DNA from: Geodermatophilus saharensis
Lineage (GTDB): Bacteria > Actinomycetota > Actinomycetes > Mycobacteriales > Geodermatophilaceae
DNA: 64,000 nucleotides
NCBI RefSeq assembly: GCF_900188205.1
Contig: NZ_FZOH01000002.1
Span: 496,001-560,000, forward strand
Direction of reading: 5' to 3'
Shown here: positions 36,104 to 44,885 of the stretch, in pieces
Numbering within the stretch: the first letter of the stretch is position 1
How the letters are laid out: each line of letters begins with the position of its first letter
Made by a program: the position numbers and the translations under genes
The notes under the pieces: model-generated
Seen by the model: the letters and a program-made list of their open reading frames with translations, nothing else
What the model was told of the DNA's origin: nothing
The model's database searches: none

Positions 36104-37065
36104 GCATCCGCCTGGCAGCCGGCGCCCCCGGCGCCCGCGTCCTGGGACTCGGGGCCTACCGCCCGCGGCGGCGGGTGACCAACGACGAGCTCGCCCAGGT
36201 GATGGACACCAACGACGAGTGGATCCGGACCCGGGTCGGCATCGCCGAGCGCCGCTGGGCCGCCGAGGACGAGACGCTGGTCGAGATGTCCGTCGCCGCC
36301 GGCGGCAAGGCGCTGGCCGCCAGCGGCCTGGACCCCGACGAGGTCGACCTGGTCGTGCTGGCCAGCGCCAGCCTCACCCACCCCATCCCCGGCATCGGCC
36401 CGCAGGTGGCCCACCGGCTGGGCATCCCGCGCCCCGGCGCCTTCGACCTCAACGCCGGCTGCGCCGGTTTCTGCTACGCGCTGGAGGTCGCCTCGTCGGC
36501 CATCCGCACCGGATCGGCCCGCAACGCGCTCGTCGTCGGCGTCGAGCGGCTCACCGACGTCGTCGACAAGACCGACCGCTCCACCGCGGTGATCTTCGCC
36601 GACGGCGCCGGGGCGGCCGTCCTGGGCGCCGCCGAGGAGCCCGGCATCGGCCCGGTCGCCTGGGGCAGCGACGGCGACCAGTACTCCGCCATCGAGATCG
36701 CGGCCGGGACCGGCACGATGACCATGGCCGGTCAGGCGGTCTACCGCTGGGCCACCACGCGGCTCACCGAGACGCTGGAGCAGGCGATGGAGGCCGCCGG
36801 CGTGGGCCCCAAGGACATCGCCGTGTTCGCCCCGCACCAGGCCAACCTGCGCATCGTGGAGTCGATGACCAAGCGGCTGGGCCTGGGTCCCGACGTCGTC
36901 GTCGCCCGCGACATCGTGCGGTCGGGCAACACGTCGGCGGCGTCGATCCCGCTGGCGCTGACCGCGCTGCTGGAGTCCGGCGAGGCGAAGAGCGGTGATC
37001 TCGCGCTCGTCCTGGGGTACGGAGCGGGCCTGACCTTCGCCGGCCAGGTGCTCACCCTGCCCTGA
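36100..37065 (+). CDS. fabH: 3-oxoacyl-ACP synthase III
   Basis: 321 residues. The catalytic triad is Cys121 (NAGCAGFCYAL), His246 (APHQANLRI) and Asn277 (SGNTSAAS). It condenses acetyl- or branched acyl-CoA with malonyl-ACP to start fatty acid synthesis. The stretch WGSDGDQYSAIEIAAGTGTMTMAGQAVYRWA is shorter than the equivalent loop in most FabHs, which may bear on primer choice. The gene is coupled to fabD by a GTGA overlap, as in the Streptomyces fabDHPF operon. Confidence 0.95.
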   Translation: MSIRLAAGAPGARVLGLGAYRPRRRVTNDELAQVMDTNDEWIRTRVGIAERRWAAEDETLVEMSVAAGGKALAASGLDPDEVDLVVLASASLTHPIPGIGPQVAHRLGIPRPGAFDLNAGCAGFCYALEVASSAIRTGSARNALVVGVERLTDVVDKTDRSTAVIFADGAGAAVLGAAEEPGIGPVAWGSDGDQYSAIEIAAGTGTMTMAGQAVYRWATTRLTETLEQAMEAAGVGPKDIAVFAPHQANLRIVESMTKRLGLGPDVVVARDIVRSGNTSAASIPLALTALLESGEAKSGDLALVLGYGAGLTFAGQVLTLP

Positions 37066-37141
37066 GCCGTCCCACAGATCCCCGGACCCCCGGGACCGAC
37101 GGCGGGATCCCCCCGCCCCCACCGAGAGAGAGGACCCCCGC

Positions 37142-37381
37142 GTGAGCGAGGACATCCAGGCAGGTCTGGCCGAGATCCTGGAGGAGGTCGCCGGGGTCAC
37201 CCCCGCCGACGCCACCCCGGAGAAGTCGTTCACCGAGGACCTCGACGTCGACTCCCTGTCGATGGTCGAGATCGCCACCGCCGTCGAGGACAAGTTCGGC
37301 GTGGCCATCCCCGACGACGAGCTCGGCAACATCAAGACCGTCGGCGACGCGATCAGCTACATCCAGAAGAACCAGGGCTGA
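37142..37381 (+). CDS. acpP: Acyl carrier protein
   Basis: 79 residues, acidic, with the phosphopantetheine attachment site DVDSLSMVE (Ser38). It carries growing acyl chains between the FAS-II enzymes. The GTG start follows GAGAGAGAGGACCCCC. Its place between fabH and fabF is the standard actinobacterial order. It lacks the long C-terminal tail of mycobacterial AcpM. Confidence 0.97.
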   Translation: MSEDIQAGLAEILEEVAGVTPADATPEKSFTEDLDVDSLSMVEIATAVEDKFGVAIPDDELGNIKTVGDAISYIQKNQG

Positions 37382-37431
37382 CGCCGGTCCCCCGGCCGTC
37401 CGCGCCCGCACGCCCCAGGAGAGGACCCGTC

Positions 37432-38670
37432 ATGAGTTCGCACGACGACGTCGTCGTCACCGGCCTCGGAGCCACCACGCCGCTGGGTGGCGACGTCGCC
37501 AGCACCTGGGACGCGCTGCTGGCCGGACGGTCGGGGGTCCGCCGGCTCACCGACGACTGGGTGCAGCAGTTCCCCGCCCAGCTCGCCGCGACCCTGGCCA
37601 CCGACCCCGCCGAGCAGATCGACCGCGTCCGCGCGCGCCGGCTCGACCGCAGCCAGCAGGTCGCGGTCATCGCCGCCGAGGAGGCCTGGACCGCCTCCGG
37701 CGCCGCCGACGCCGGCGTCGCACCCGAGCGCATCGCCGTCGTCTTCGGCACCGGCATCGGCGGGGCGATGACCCTGCTCGGCCAGGACGACGTGCTGGAG
37801 GCCAAGGGACCCAAGCGGGTCTCCCCCTTCACCATCCCGATGCTCATGCCCAACGGCCCGGCCGCGGCCGTGGGCCTGGCCGTGGGCGCCCGCGGGGGCG
37901 TGCACGCCCCGGTCAGCGCCTGCGCCTCCGGCGCCGAGGCGATCCGCTGGGGGCTGGACCTGCTGCGCCTCGACCGCGCCGACGTCGTGCTGGTCGGCGG
38001 CGCGGAGGCCGTCGTGCACCCGCTGCCCATGGCCGGGTTCGCCGCGATGCGCGCCATGAGCACGCGCAACGACGAGCCCGAGCGCGCCTCCCGGCCGTTC
38101 GACAAGGGCCGCGACGGGTTCGTCCTCGGTGAGGGCGCCGCCGCGCTGGTGCTCGAGCGCGCCGACTCCGCCCGCGCCCGCGGGGCCACGCTGCACGCCC
38201 GGCTCGCCGGGGCCGGCGCCACCGCCGACGGCTACGACCTCGTCGCGCCGCACCCCGAGGGCGAGGGCGCCGCCCGCGCCATCGGTGCCGCCCTGCGCGA
38301 CGCCGGCCTCTCCCCCGCCGACGTCGGCCACGTCAACGCGCACGCCACCTCGACGCCGGTCGGCGACACCGCCGAGGCCTCCGCGATCCGCAGCGCGGTC
38401 GGCGAGCACACGCTGGTGTCGGCGACCAAGAGCCAGACCGGCCACCTGCTCGGTGCCGCGGGCGCGCTGGAGTCGGTGTTCACCGTCCTGGCGCTGCGCG
38501 ACCAGGTGGTGCCCGCGACGGCGAACCTCGACGACCCCGACGACGACGCCGCCGTCCAGGCGCTCGACATCGTGCGCCGCGAGCCGCGCAAGGCCACCCT
38601 CACCGCCGCGGTGAACGACTCCTTCGGCTTCGGCGGGCACAACCTGGCGCTGGTCTTCACGACCCTCTGA
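37432..38670 (+). CDS. fabF: 3-oxoacyl-ACP synthase II
   Basis: 412 residues, the usual KAS II length. The Cys-His-His triad is Cys164 (VSACASGAEA), His304 (HVNAHATSTPVGD) and His338 (KSQTGHLLGAAG), with the C-terminal NDSFGFGGHNLAL. It elongates acyl-ACP. The ATG start follows AGGAGAGGACCC. Only one KAS gene is present here, whereas mycobacteria have kasA and kasB. Confidence 0.96.
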   Translation: MSSHDDVVVTGLGATTPLGGDVASTWDALLAGRSGVRRLTDDWVQQFPAQLAATLATDPAEQIDRVRARRLDRSQQVAVIAAEEAWTASGAADAGVAPERIAVVFGTGIGGAMTLLGQDDVLEAKGPKRVSPFTIPMLMPNGPAAAVGLAVGARGGVHAPVSACASGAEAIRWGLDLLRLDRADVVLVGGAEAVVHPLPMAGFAAMRAMSTRNDEPERASRPFDKGRDGFVLGEGAAALVLERADSARARGATLHARLAGAGATADGYDLVAPHPEGEGAARAIGAALRDAGLSPADVGHVNAHATSTPVGDTAEASAIRSAVGEHTLVSATKSQTGHLLGAAGALESVFTVLALRDQVVPATANLDDPDDDAAVQALDIVRREPRKATLTAAVNDSFGFGGHNLALVFTTL

Positions 38671-38698
38671 GCCGTACCCCCACCCGTTCCCACCCCGG

Positions 38699-38747
38699 CC
38701 CCCTGCAGGGTCCCGCCGCGAGCCTGCGAGTGGCGGGGGGCAGGGGG
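38699..38747 (+). terminator. Inverted repeat between fabF and accD6
   Basis: CCCCCTG (38699-38705) pairs with CAGGGGG (38741-38747), with an inner CCCGCC/GGCGGG pairing. It lies between fabF and accD6 and may be a weak terminator or attenuator within the cluster. Confidence 0.4.
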
Positions 38748-38786
38748 TCCGTCGTCCGGCCCCGCGCCGGCCTCTGGAGACCCCTG

Positions 38787-40199
38787 GTGACCACGCTGCA
38801 CGCCGTCCCGACGCTGCCCAGCCCCGACCCGCGCGACCCCGAGGACCGCCTGCTGCGCCTCCTCGACGAGGGGTCCCTGGGCCTGCTCGCCCCGCGCGAC
38901 ACCTCCGGCGTCCTGGCCGCCCGTGGCACCGTGGCGGGCAGCCCGGTCATCGCCTTCTGCACCGACGCGACCGTCATGGGCGGGGCGATGGGCGCCGACG
39001 GGTGCCGGCACGTCGTGGACGCGATCGACACCGCGCTGCGGGAGCGGGTGCCGGTCGTGGGAGTCTGGCACTCCGGCGGCGCCCGGCTGGCCGAGGGCGT
39101 CACCGCGCTGCACGCCGTCGGCGAGGTGTTCGCCGCGATGGTCCGCGCCTCCGGGCGGGTCCCGCAGGTCTCGGTGGTCCTCGGACCCGCCGCGGGGGGT
39201 GCCGCCTACGGCCCGGCGCTCACCGACCTGGTGGTCATGGGCCCGGCCGGTCGGGTGTTCGTCACCGGCCCCGACGTCGTCCGGTCCGTCACCGGCGAGG
39301 ACGTCGACATGGAGAGCCTCGGCGGGCCCGACACCCACGGCCGCCGCAGCGGCGTCGTCCACGTGGTCACCGACTCAGAGGCGGCGGCGCTGGACACCGC
39401 CCGCCAGGCCGTCGGCCTGCTGGCCGCGCAGGGCTCGTTCGGCCCGGCCGCGCTCGGGCCCGGCACCGACCTGCGCGCGCTGCTGCCCGAGCGGGCCAAC
39501 CGTGCCTACGACGTCCGGCCGTTGGTGGCCGCGGTGCTCGACGGGCCGGGGCTGGAGCTGCACCCGCGGTGGGCGCCCAACGTCGTCACCACGCTGGGCC
39601 GGCTGGCCGGGCGCACGGTGGGCGTGGTCGCCAACAACCCGCTGCGGCTGGGTGGCTGCCTGGACTCCGCGTCGGCGGAGAAGGCGGCCCGGTTCGTGCG
39701 GATGTGCGACGCGTTCGGCGTCCCGCTCGTGGTGCTCGTCGACGTCCCCGGCTACCTGCCCGGCGTGGGCCAGGAGTGGGACGGCGTGGTGCGCCGCGGC
39801 GCCAAGCTGCTGCACGCCTTCGCCGAGGCGGTGGTGCCGCGGGTGACGCTGGTGACCCGCAAGGCCTACGGCGGGGCCTACATCGCCATGAACGCCCGCT
39901 CGCTGGGCGCCACGGCGGTGTTCGCCTGGCCGGGCGCGGAGGTGGCCGTCATGGGCGCCAAGGCCGCCGTGGGGATCCTGCACCGCAAGAAGCTCGCCGC
40001 GGTGCCGCCGGGCGAGCGGGAGGCGCTGCACGCCCGGCTGGCCGAGGAGCACGAGCGGATCGCCGGCGGGGTGGACCGCGCGCTGTCCATCGGCGTCGTC
40101 GACGAGGTGGTCGAGCCCTCGCGCACGCGGCGGCGGCTGGTGGAGGCGCTGGCCGCCGCCCCGGCCGGCCGCGGGGCGCACGGCAACATCCCGCTGTAG
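38787..40199 (+). CDS. accD6: Acyl-CoA carboxylase carboxyltransferase subunit (AccD6-like)
   Basis: 470 residues, close to the 473 of M. tuberculosis AccD6 (Rv2247), which occupies the same place after the fab genes. Carboxyltransferase motifs: WHSGGARLAEGV and LGPAAGGAAYGPALTD in the N-terminal half, PGYLPGVGQEWDGVVRRGAKLLHA and RKAYGGAYIAMN in the C-terminal half. It transfers CO2 from biotin to acetyl-CoA to make malonyl-CoA for FabD. The biotin-carrying AccA-type subunit is not in this window. The GTG start at 38787 follows GGAG. Confidence 0.92.
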   Translation: MTTLHAVPTLPSPDPRDPEDRLLRLLDEGSLGLLAPRDTSGVLAARGTVAGSPVIAFCTDATVMGGAMGADGCRHVVDAIDTALRERVPVVGVWHSGGARLAEGVTALHAVGEVFAAMVRASGRVPQVSVVLGPAAGGAAYGPALTDLVVMGPAGRVFVTGPDVVRSVTGEDVDMESLGGPDTHGRRSGVVHVVTDSEAAALDTARQAVGLLAAQGSFGPAALGPGTDLRALLPERANRAYDVRPLVAAVLDGPGLELHPRWAPNVVTTLGRLAGRTVGVVANNPLRLGGCLDSASAEKAARFVRMCDAFGVPLVVLVDVPGYLPGVGQEWDGVVRRGAKLLHAFAEAVVPRVTLVTRKAYGGAYIAMNARSLGATAVFAWPGAEVAVMGAKAAVGILHRKKLAAVPPGEREALHARLAEEHERIAGGVDRALSIGVVDEVVEPSRTRRRLVEALAAAPAGRGAHGNIPL

Positions 40200-40229
40200 C
40201 CGACGGCCCGCGGGAGGTCCTCGCACGCG

Positions 40230-40267
40230 GAGAGGCCCGCCACCGCTGCAGCGGTGGCGGGCCTCTC
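40230..40267. terminator. 38-bp perfect palindrome after accD6
   Basis: A 38-bp perfect palindrome, each arm 19 bases (left arm GAGAGGCCCGCCACCGCTG, 40230-40248). It begins 31 bases after the accD6 stop and lies between convergent genes. It is a strong candidate for the block terminator. Confidence 0.75.
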
Positions 40268-40276
40268 GCGGGAGGC

Positions 40277-40311
40277 CGTCCGGACGCCGCTTCCCCGACG
40301 GCGTCCGGACG
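40277..40311. terminator. Second hairpin after accD6, facing the DUF3145 gene
   Basis: CGTCCGGACGCCG (40277-40289) pairs over 13 bases with CGGCGTCCGGACG (40299-40311) across a 9-base loop. With the adjacent palindrome it gives a tandem bidirectional terminator between accD6 and the convergent DUF3145 gene. Confidence 0.7.
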
Positions 40312-40404
40312 ACCTGGCCTGGAGCCTACGACGGCGGGCCGGGGAGCCTCACGTCGTGTGCCTCAATCGTGACCGGGACCGGGGCCAGGCGCTCCGACGA
40401 CACC

Positions 40405-40905
40405 TCAGACGACCTGGTGCAGCCAGGTCGTCTGGCTGCCGTCGCCGGCGTACCGGTAGACCTCCAGGTCGGCGTCCCACGCCGCGCCGAGGAGCTGGTC
40501 GACCCCGTGGCGGAACGCCTCGACCGACGTGGCGGTGGCCGCGAGGGTGCGCAGCTGCTGCTCGGTGACGACGAGGTCGCCGTTGGCGCTCGTCGGTGCC
40601 CGGTAGACCCCGTGCCCGGGCACGTAGGACATCCGCTCGCCGTCGTTGCCGTGGCTGGCCTCCTCGGTCACCTCGAAGCGCAGCATCGGCCACGCGCGCA
40701 GCGCGGCGACCAGCTTGGCGCCCGTCCCGGGAGCACCGGTCCAGGCCACCTCGGCACGGTAGGCACCGTGCGCCGCGGGCTGCTCGGCCCACGACAGGGA
40801 GACCGGCGCGCCGACGACGCGCTCGAGCGCCCACTCGACGTGCTGGCAGAGCGCCTTCGGGCAGGAGTGCACGAAGACGACACCCTGGGTAGACCGTCGC
40901 TGCAC
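40405..40905 (-). CDS. DUF3145 family protein
   Basis: 166 residues, starting at GTG 40905 with GGAGGTG 5 bases upstream. STQGVVFVHSCPKALCQHVEWALERVVG and GERMSYVPGHGVYRAPTSANGD are characteristic of DUF3145. This actinobacteria-specific family is commonly encoded next to the fab operon (as in Streptomyces), which hints at a link to fatty acid synthesis. No reaction is known. Here it faces accD6 across two hairpins. Confidence 0.9.
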   Translation of the reverse strand: MQRRSTQGVVFVHSCPKALCQHVEWALERVVGAPVSLSWAEQPAAHGAYRAEVAWTGAPGTGAKLVAALRAWPMLRFEVTEEASHGNDGERMSYVPGHGVYRAPTSANGDLVVTEQQLRTLAATATSVEAFRHGVDQLLGAAWDADLEVYRYAGDGSQTTWLHQVV

Positions 40906-41258
40906 GAGGCACCTCCATCGACTCGATCGGTCTCGTCTTCCCCAACGGACGATCGATTCGGTGACAGGCTGTGGTCAGCTCCGGTGGACCAGGGATCCAC
41001 CGACAGTGTGCACGATGGACCACCCGTAGCGCCAGTGCGGATGCGGCGGCTGGTGCAGGTGTGACCTCGGCCGCCCCTCCCGGCGCGTAGGCGCTGGTCA
41101 GCGCCATAGCACGGGAGTCGCTGGGTTGCCCGCCCACCCCCGGGTCGCCCTGACGGTACCGCGGGGACCCGCTCACGCGTGGTGGCGGTCGGTCGTGTCT
41201 CGTGACCCCGGCTCGGGCTCGCCTGTCACGGTCGGTCACCGCCACGCGGGCGGGACGG
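40906..41258. other. Gene-free stretch upstream of the DUF3145 gene
   Basis: 353 bases between DUF3145 and the GGDEF gene, both on the minus strand. It should carry the DUF3145 promoter. No convincing reading frame, strong hairpin or recognisable regulatory site was found. Confidence 0.45.
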
Positions 41259-42419
41259 TCACCGTGCGAGGTCGTGCACCCGGTCCCCGCCGGCCGCCTT
41301 GGCGCGGTACATGGCCGCGTCGGCGCGGTGCAGCACGTCCGCGACGGCGTCGTCGGGGTGCACGACGGCGCAGCCGACGCTGCCCGTCACGCCGCACCCG
41401 GCACCCACCTCGGCGACGGCGGCCCGCAGCCGCCCGGCCAGCGCGGCGTCGTCCCCCGGCGCCGGGCAGTCGGCGAGGACGGCGAACTCGTCCCCGCCCA
41501 TCCGGGCGACGGTGTCGGTCTCGCGGACCGCCGCACCGAGCGCCGACGCCACCCGGCGCAGCACGGCGTCCCCCGCGGCGTGGCCGTCGCGGTCGTTGAC
41601 GCCCTTGAACCCGTCGAGGTCGACGACGCAGACCACCGCCCGCTCGCCCCGCCCGGCGCGGACGACGGCCCGGGCGACGCGCTCGAGGAAGACCCGGCGG
41701 TTGGGCACCCCGGTCAGCGGGTCGCTGCCGGCCAGCGCCTCCAGCGTGCGCACGAGCACGACCTGCCGGTCGTGGGCGGCCCAGTGGTTGGCGGAGGTGA
41801 AGGTGCACACGAGGGTGACGGTCACCAGGACGGTGGCCACGAACAGCGAGCGCGAGTCCAGCGGGCCGGCGACGAGCAGCGTGTAGCAGATCGCCGTCGC
41901 CGTCCCGGTGAGCACGACGCCGGCCGGCGGATAGGCCACCGCCATGAAGACCAGGTTGAGGAAGAACAGCACCGACAGCGGGCTGTCGGCGCCGCCGTCG
42001 AGACGGGCGGCCACGGTGATGACGGTGGTGACCGCGGCGCTCCAGGCGTAGAAGAACACCCCGCCCCGCAGGTCGTGGAACATGCGGCGCAGCGGGAGCA
42101 GGAGCAGCAGCGGCGCCCCGAGGACCACCGACGAGGCCAGCACGAGCAGCACCGGGTGCCGGTGGCCGGCGGTGGGCGTCACCAGGGTGTACGTCAGGGA
42201 GGCGAGCCCGGCGACCTCGCTGAGCAGCACGCCGGACCGCACGTGGCGGATCCAGTAGCGGGCCCGCTCCTCGTCCTCGGCGAGCGGGCGGTAGAGCCCG
42301 GTGCCGACCCAGCCCGGCAGCCGGCGCAGCGCCGCGCGGAGGGGCCCCGCGCCGGGGCCTCTCCCGGCTGCTGCGTCGTCCACGACGGGGTCATCGGACG
42401 GCATCGTCCGCATCTGCAC
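41259..42419 (-). CDS. Membrane-bound GGDEF diguanylate cyclase
   Basis: About 386 residues; the exact start is uncertain (GTG 42419, ATG 42413 or ATG 42404). The GTG lies nearest a GGGGGAGAGGG site. Six or so hydrophobic helices occupy residues ~45-200. The GGDEF domain follows: DPLTGVPNRRVFLERV, VVDLDGFKGVNDRDGHAAGD and the intact active-site motif RMGGDEFAVL, so cyclic-di-GMP synthesis is likely. The sensory signal of the membrane region is unknown. Confidence 0.9.
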   Translation of the reverse strand: MQMRTMPSDDPVVDDAAAGRGPGAGPLRAALRRLPGWVGTGLYRPLAEDEERARYWIRHVRSGVLLSEVAGLASLTYTLVTPTAGHRHPVLLVLASSVVLGAPLLLLLPLRRMFHDLRGGVFFYAWSAAVTTVITVAARLDGGADSPLSVLFFLNLVFMAVAYPPAGVVLTGTATAICYTLLVAGPLDSRSLFVATVLVTVTLVCTFTSANHWAAHDRQVVLVRTLEALAGSDPLTGVPNRRVFLERVARAVVRAGRGERAVVCVVDLDGFKGVNDRDGHAAGDAVLRRVASALGAAVRETDTVARMGGDEFAVLADCPAPGDDAALAGRLRAAVAEVGAGCGVTGSVGCAVVHPDDAVADVLHRADAAMYRAKAAGGDRVHDLAR

Positions 42420-42497
42420 GCGACCGTCGGCCCTCTCCCCCTGCCGGGTGGCACGGCTCGCACCGGGAACCGCCGGCGGGTGGGTAGGGACGCCTGC

Positions 42498-43415
42498 GTG
42501 GACGGCGACGCGGCGGAGCGCGAGCACGAGCAGGGACTGGCCGGTGCCGGACGGGAGGTGGTCGGTCCGCTGGTGCTGGAGGCCTGGGACACCTTCCTCG
42601 GGCAGGCGGCCGCGGTGGACCTCGACCGGCCCACCCGGCTGCCCGGGTGGCGGGCGCACGAGGTCTGCGTGCACCTCGGCGCCTGGCCCGACCACGCCCC
42701 ACTGGAGGACCTGCGGGCCTCGGCGCGGTCCGGCGGCACCGGCACCCCGCCGGACGTCGACGCCACGAACGCCCGGGTGACCGCCGCGCACCGCGACGCC
42801 CCGCGCGAGGAGGTGCTGGCGGCGCTGCGCCGCAACCGCGAGGCGACGGTGCGCTACCTCACCGACGCGCCGGCCGGGCTCGACACCGCGCCGGCCGTCT
42901 CCACGGTGGGCCGGCTGCCGATGCTGTCGGTGGTGCTCGGCCAGGCCTACGAGCTCGCCGTCCACGGGCTGGACCTGGTGCCGCTGGGTGCTCCCCCACC
43001 GCCGCCGTCGGTGCTGCAGGCGGGGCTGGCCGCCCTGGCGGAGGTCACCGGGGCGCTGGCGGCGGCGTCGGGCATCTCCGGCGGCGCGGCCCTGCTCACC
43101 CCCGAGGGCGGCTGGGCGTTCGCCGCGGAGCCACCGGGCTGGACGGTGCGCCGGGTCGACGGCGACCGCCCGCCGGGCGCCGTCGTCGAGGCCGCCGCCG
43201 ACGTGCTCCTGGAGGCCGCGTCGGGGCGGGTCAACCCCGCCGCGGCGCTGGTCCGCCGGCGGCTGCGGGTGCGCGACCTGCCGGAGCTGATGCGCCTGGC
43301 GCCCATCGTGGAGGCCGCGCCGGGGATCCCGGGCGGGCCGATCCTGGCGCTGGCCGCCCGCACCGTCGGCGGCGCGGGCGACCTGCTGGGCCGGCTGCGC
43401 GGCCGCCGGGGATGA
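42498..43415 (+). CDS. TIGR03083-type maleylpyruvate isomerase family protein
   Basis: 305 residues. LVLEAWDTFLGQAAAVDLDRPTRLPGWRAHEVCVHLGAW is the DinB/MDMPI N-terminal fold with the metal-binding His (HLGAW). VLGQAYELAVHGLDL supplies the second His cluster (HGLDL). Members are mycothiol-dependent enzymes or relatives; the substrate is unknown. The C-terminal ~150 residues include an SCP2/MDMPI_C-like part (GDRPPGAVVEAAADVLLEAASGR). It is divergent from the GGDEF gene with about 80 bases between starts. Confidence 0.82.
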   Translation: MDGDAAEREHEQGLAGAGREVVGPLVLEAWDTFLGQAAAVDLDRPTRLPGWRAHEVCVHLGAWPDHAPLEDLRASARSGGTGTPPDVDATNARVTAAHRDAPREEVLAALRRNREATVRYLTDAPAGLDTAPAVSTVGRLPMLSVVLGQAYELAVHGLDLVPLGAPPPPPSVLQAGLAALAEVTGALAAASGISGGAALLTPEGGWAFAAEPPGWTVRRVDGDRPPGAVVEAAADVLLEAASGRVNPAAALVRRRLRVRDLPELMRLAPIVEAAPGIPGGPILALAARTVGGAGDLLGRLRGRRG

Positions 43416-43422
43416 CGGGCCG

Positions 43423-44643
43423 CTAGCAGGCGCCGCCCAGCGAGACGCCGTGCGCCTGGAGCCACGGCACCGGGTTGACCCGGCTGGCGTACAGGCCGCC
43501 CTCGTGCACCTCGAAGTGCAGGTGCGGTCCGGTCGACTGCCCCTTGTTGCCCACGGTCGCGATCTGCTGGCCGGCGCTGACCACCTGGCCGGCGGACACG
43601 GTGAAGGTGTCGACGTGGCCGTAGAGGGTGATGCGGCCGTCGTCGTGCTGGACGTAGACGGCCTGGCCGAAGCCGCTGGCCGGGCCGGCCTGCAGCACCA
43701 CGCCGCCCTCGGGGGCGTAGACGGGGGTGCCGATCGGGGCGGCGATGTCCACGCCCTGGTGCATGGTCCCCCAGCGCGGGCCGAAGCAGGACGTCACCCG
43801 GCCGGTGGCCGGCGCGATGCCCCCGCCGGCGGCGGACTGCACGTTGACGGCGGCCTGCTGCTGGGCGCTCTGCTGGGCGGCGTAGGCGGCCTCGGCGTCG
43901 GCGACCCCGCGCAGCCGCAGCAGCTCGACCTCGGCGGCGCGCAGCTGCTCGTCGAGGCGGGCCTTCTCGGCGGCCACGCCGTCGTACTCGGCCTGGGCCT
44001 GCGCCAGGCGGGCCTCGGCCGCGGCCTGGGTCTCGGCGGCCGCGCGGGCGGCGGCGTCGCGCTCCTCGACGGCGGCGCGGGCGGCGGCGTCGGCCGCGGC
44101 CTCCTGCGTCTCGAGCAGCTCGAACTCCTCCAGCGTCTCCGCGCGCTGGTCGCCGAGCAGGTCCAGCGTGGCGGCGCGCTCGAGGACCTCGCGCGGCCCC
44201 TGGCTGTCGAGCAGCACCGAGGCGGTGCCGGCGAGCTCGCCCTGGCTGCCCATGTAGGCCTCGCGGCCGAGCTCGACGACCTCGTCCTGCGCCTGCGCGA
44301 CGGCGTCCCGGGCGGCCTGCAGCTCGGCGGCGGCGAGCTCGGCCTGCTGCTGGGCGGCGGCGAGCTCGGCCTGCGCGACCAGGGCGGCGTCGGCCGCGGC
44401 CTCGGCCTCGACGGTCATCCGCTGCAGCTGCTCCTCGGCGGCGGCGACCTGGGCCTTGACCCGCTCGACCTCGGCGACGAGGCCCTGCTCGGCGGCCTCC
44501 GCGGCGGCGACGTCGTCGGCCGGGTCGGCCAGCGCCGGGGCGGACGCCGTGAGCAGGAGGCCCAGGGCGGCGCCGGTGGCGGCCACGGCACTGCGGAGAC
44601 GACGGGCGGAGCGCGGGCGGGTCCGGTGGTGCAGGGTCGCCAA
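43423..44643 (-). CDS. Secreted M23 peptidase with coiled-coil region
   Basis: 406 residues from a TTG start at 44643, chosen because CGGAGA lies 9-10 bases before it and because it gives a clean signal peptide (RTRPRSARRLRSAVAATGAALGLLLTASAPALA). A GTG at 44706 in the same frame would add a poor tail. Residues ~40-260 form an Ala/Glu/Gln-rich coiled coil. The C-terminal LytM/M23 domain has the zinc motifs HQGVDIAAP and GPHLHFEVH, so it likely cleaves peptidoglycan peptide bridges outside the cell. The coiled-coil-M23 layout resembles EnvC/RipA-associated cell-division hydrolases or their activators. Confidence 0.9.
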   Translation of the reverse strand: MATLHHRTRPRSARRLRSAVAATGAALGLLLTASAPALADPADDVAAAEAAEQGLVAEVERVKAQVAAAEEQLQRMTVEAEAAADAALVAQAELAAAQQQAELAAAELQAARDAVAQAQDEVVELGREAYMGSQGELAGTASVLLDSQGPREVLERAATLDLLGDQRAETLEEFELLETQEAAADAAARAAVEERDAAARAAAETQAAAEARLAQAQAEYDGVAAEKARLDEQLRAAEVELLRLRGVADAEAAYAAQQSAQQQAAVNVQSAAGGGIAPATGRVTSCFGPRWGTMHQGVDIAAPIGTPVYAPEGGVVLQAGPASGFGQAVYVQHDDGRITLYGHVDTFTVSAGQVVSAGQQIATVGNKGQSTGPHLHFEVHEGGLYASRVNPVPWLQAHGVSLGGAC

Positions 44644-44885
44644 GACGGCGGATCTCCGTTCCTCGGGACCGCTTCCCGGGCCACCGGGCGTCCGGAGTGG
44701 ACGCACGGCTCACCCACGTCCGGCGGACGTGGGCGCGACCGGACCGGGGCCTCCCAGGGAGGTCCCGGTCCCCGGCGCGGTGGCCGGCGGTCAGGCGGGA
44801 TCCGGCCGGCGTCCTCGCGGATCGAGGAGCGGTGAGCCCGGCAGGACCGCGGGCGAACGTACTACGGGATCCCGGGCCCAGGTAA
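44644..44885 (-). promoter_or_regulatory. Long structured 5' leader of the M23 peptidase gene
   Basis: On the minus strand the ~240 bases before the TTG start can form several strong hairpins: GGACCGGG...CCCGGTCC enclosing CCTCC/GGAGG, CCCACGTCC-GCC-GGACGTGGG, CTCG-ATCCG-CGAG, and CGGGA-AGCGG-TCCCG near the gene. Segments GCCGGGGACCG and GGGTGAGCC recall parts of the c-di-AMP (ydaO) riboswitch, which controls peptidoglycan hydrolases in actinobacteria. The conserved 3' half (UAGG, CCGUCAGCUAAC) is missing, so the identity is not claimed. Confidence 0.5.

Noticed and set aside
44644-44885. Assignment as a ydaO (c-di-AMP) riboswitch
   Set aside because: Only fragments of the consensus fit. The conserved 3' elements (UAGG and CCGUCAGCUAAC-like) are not found, so it is listed only as a structured leader.
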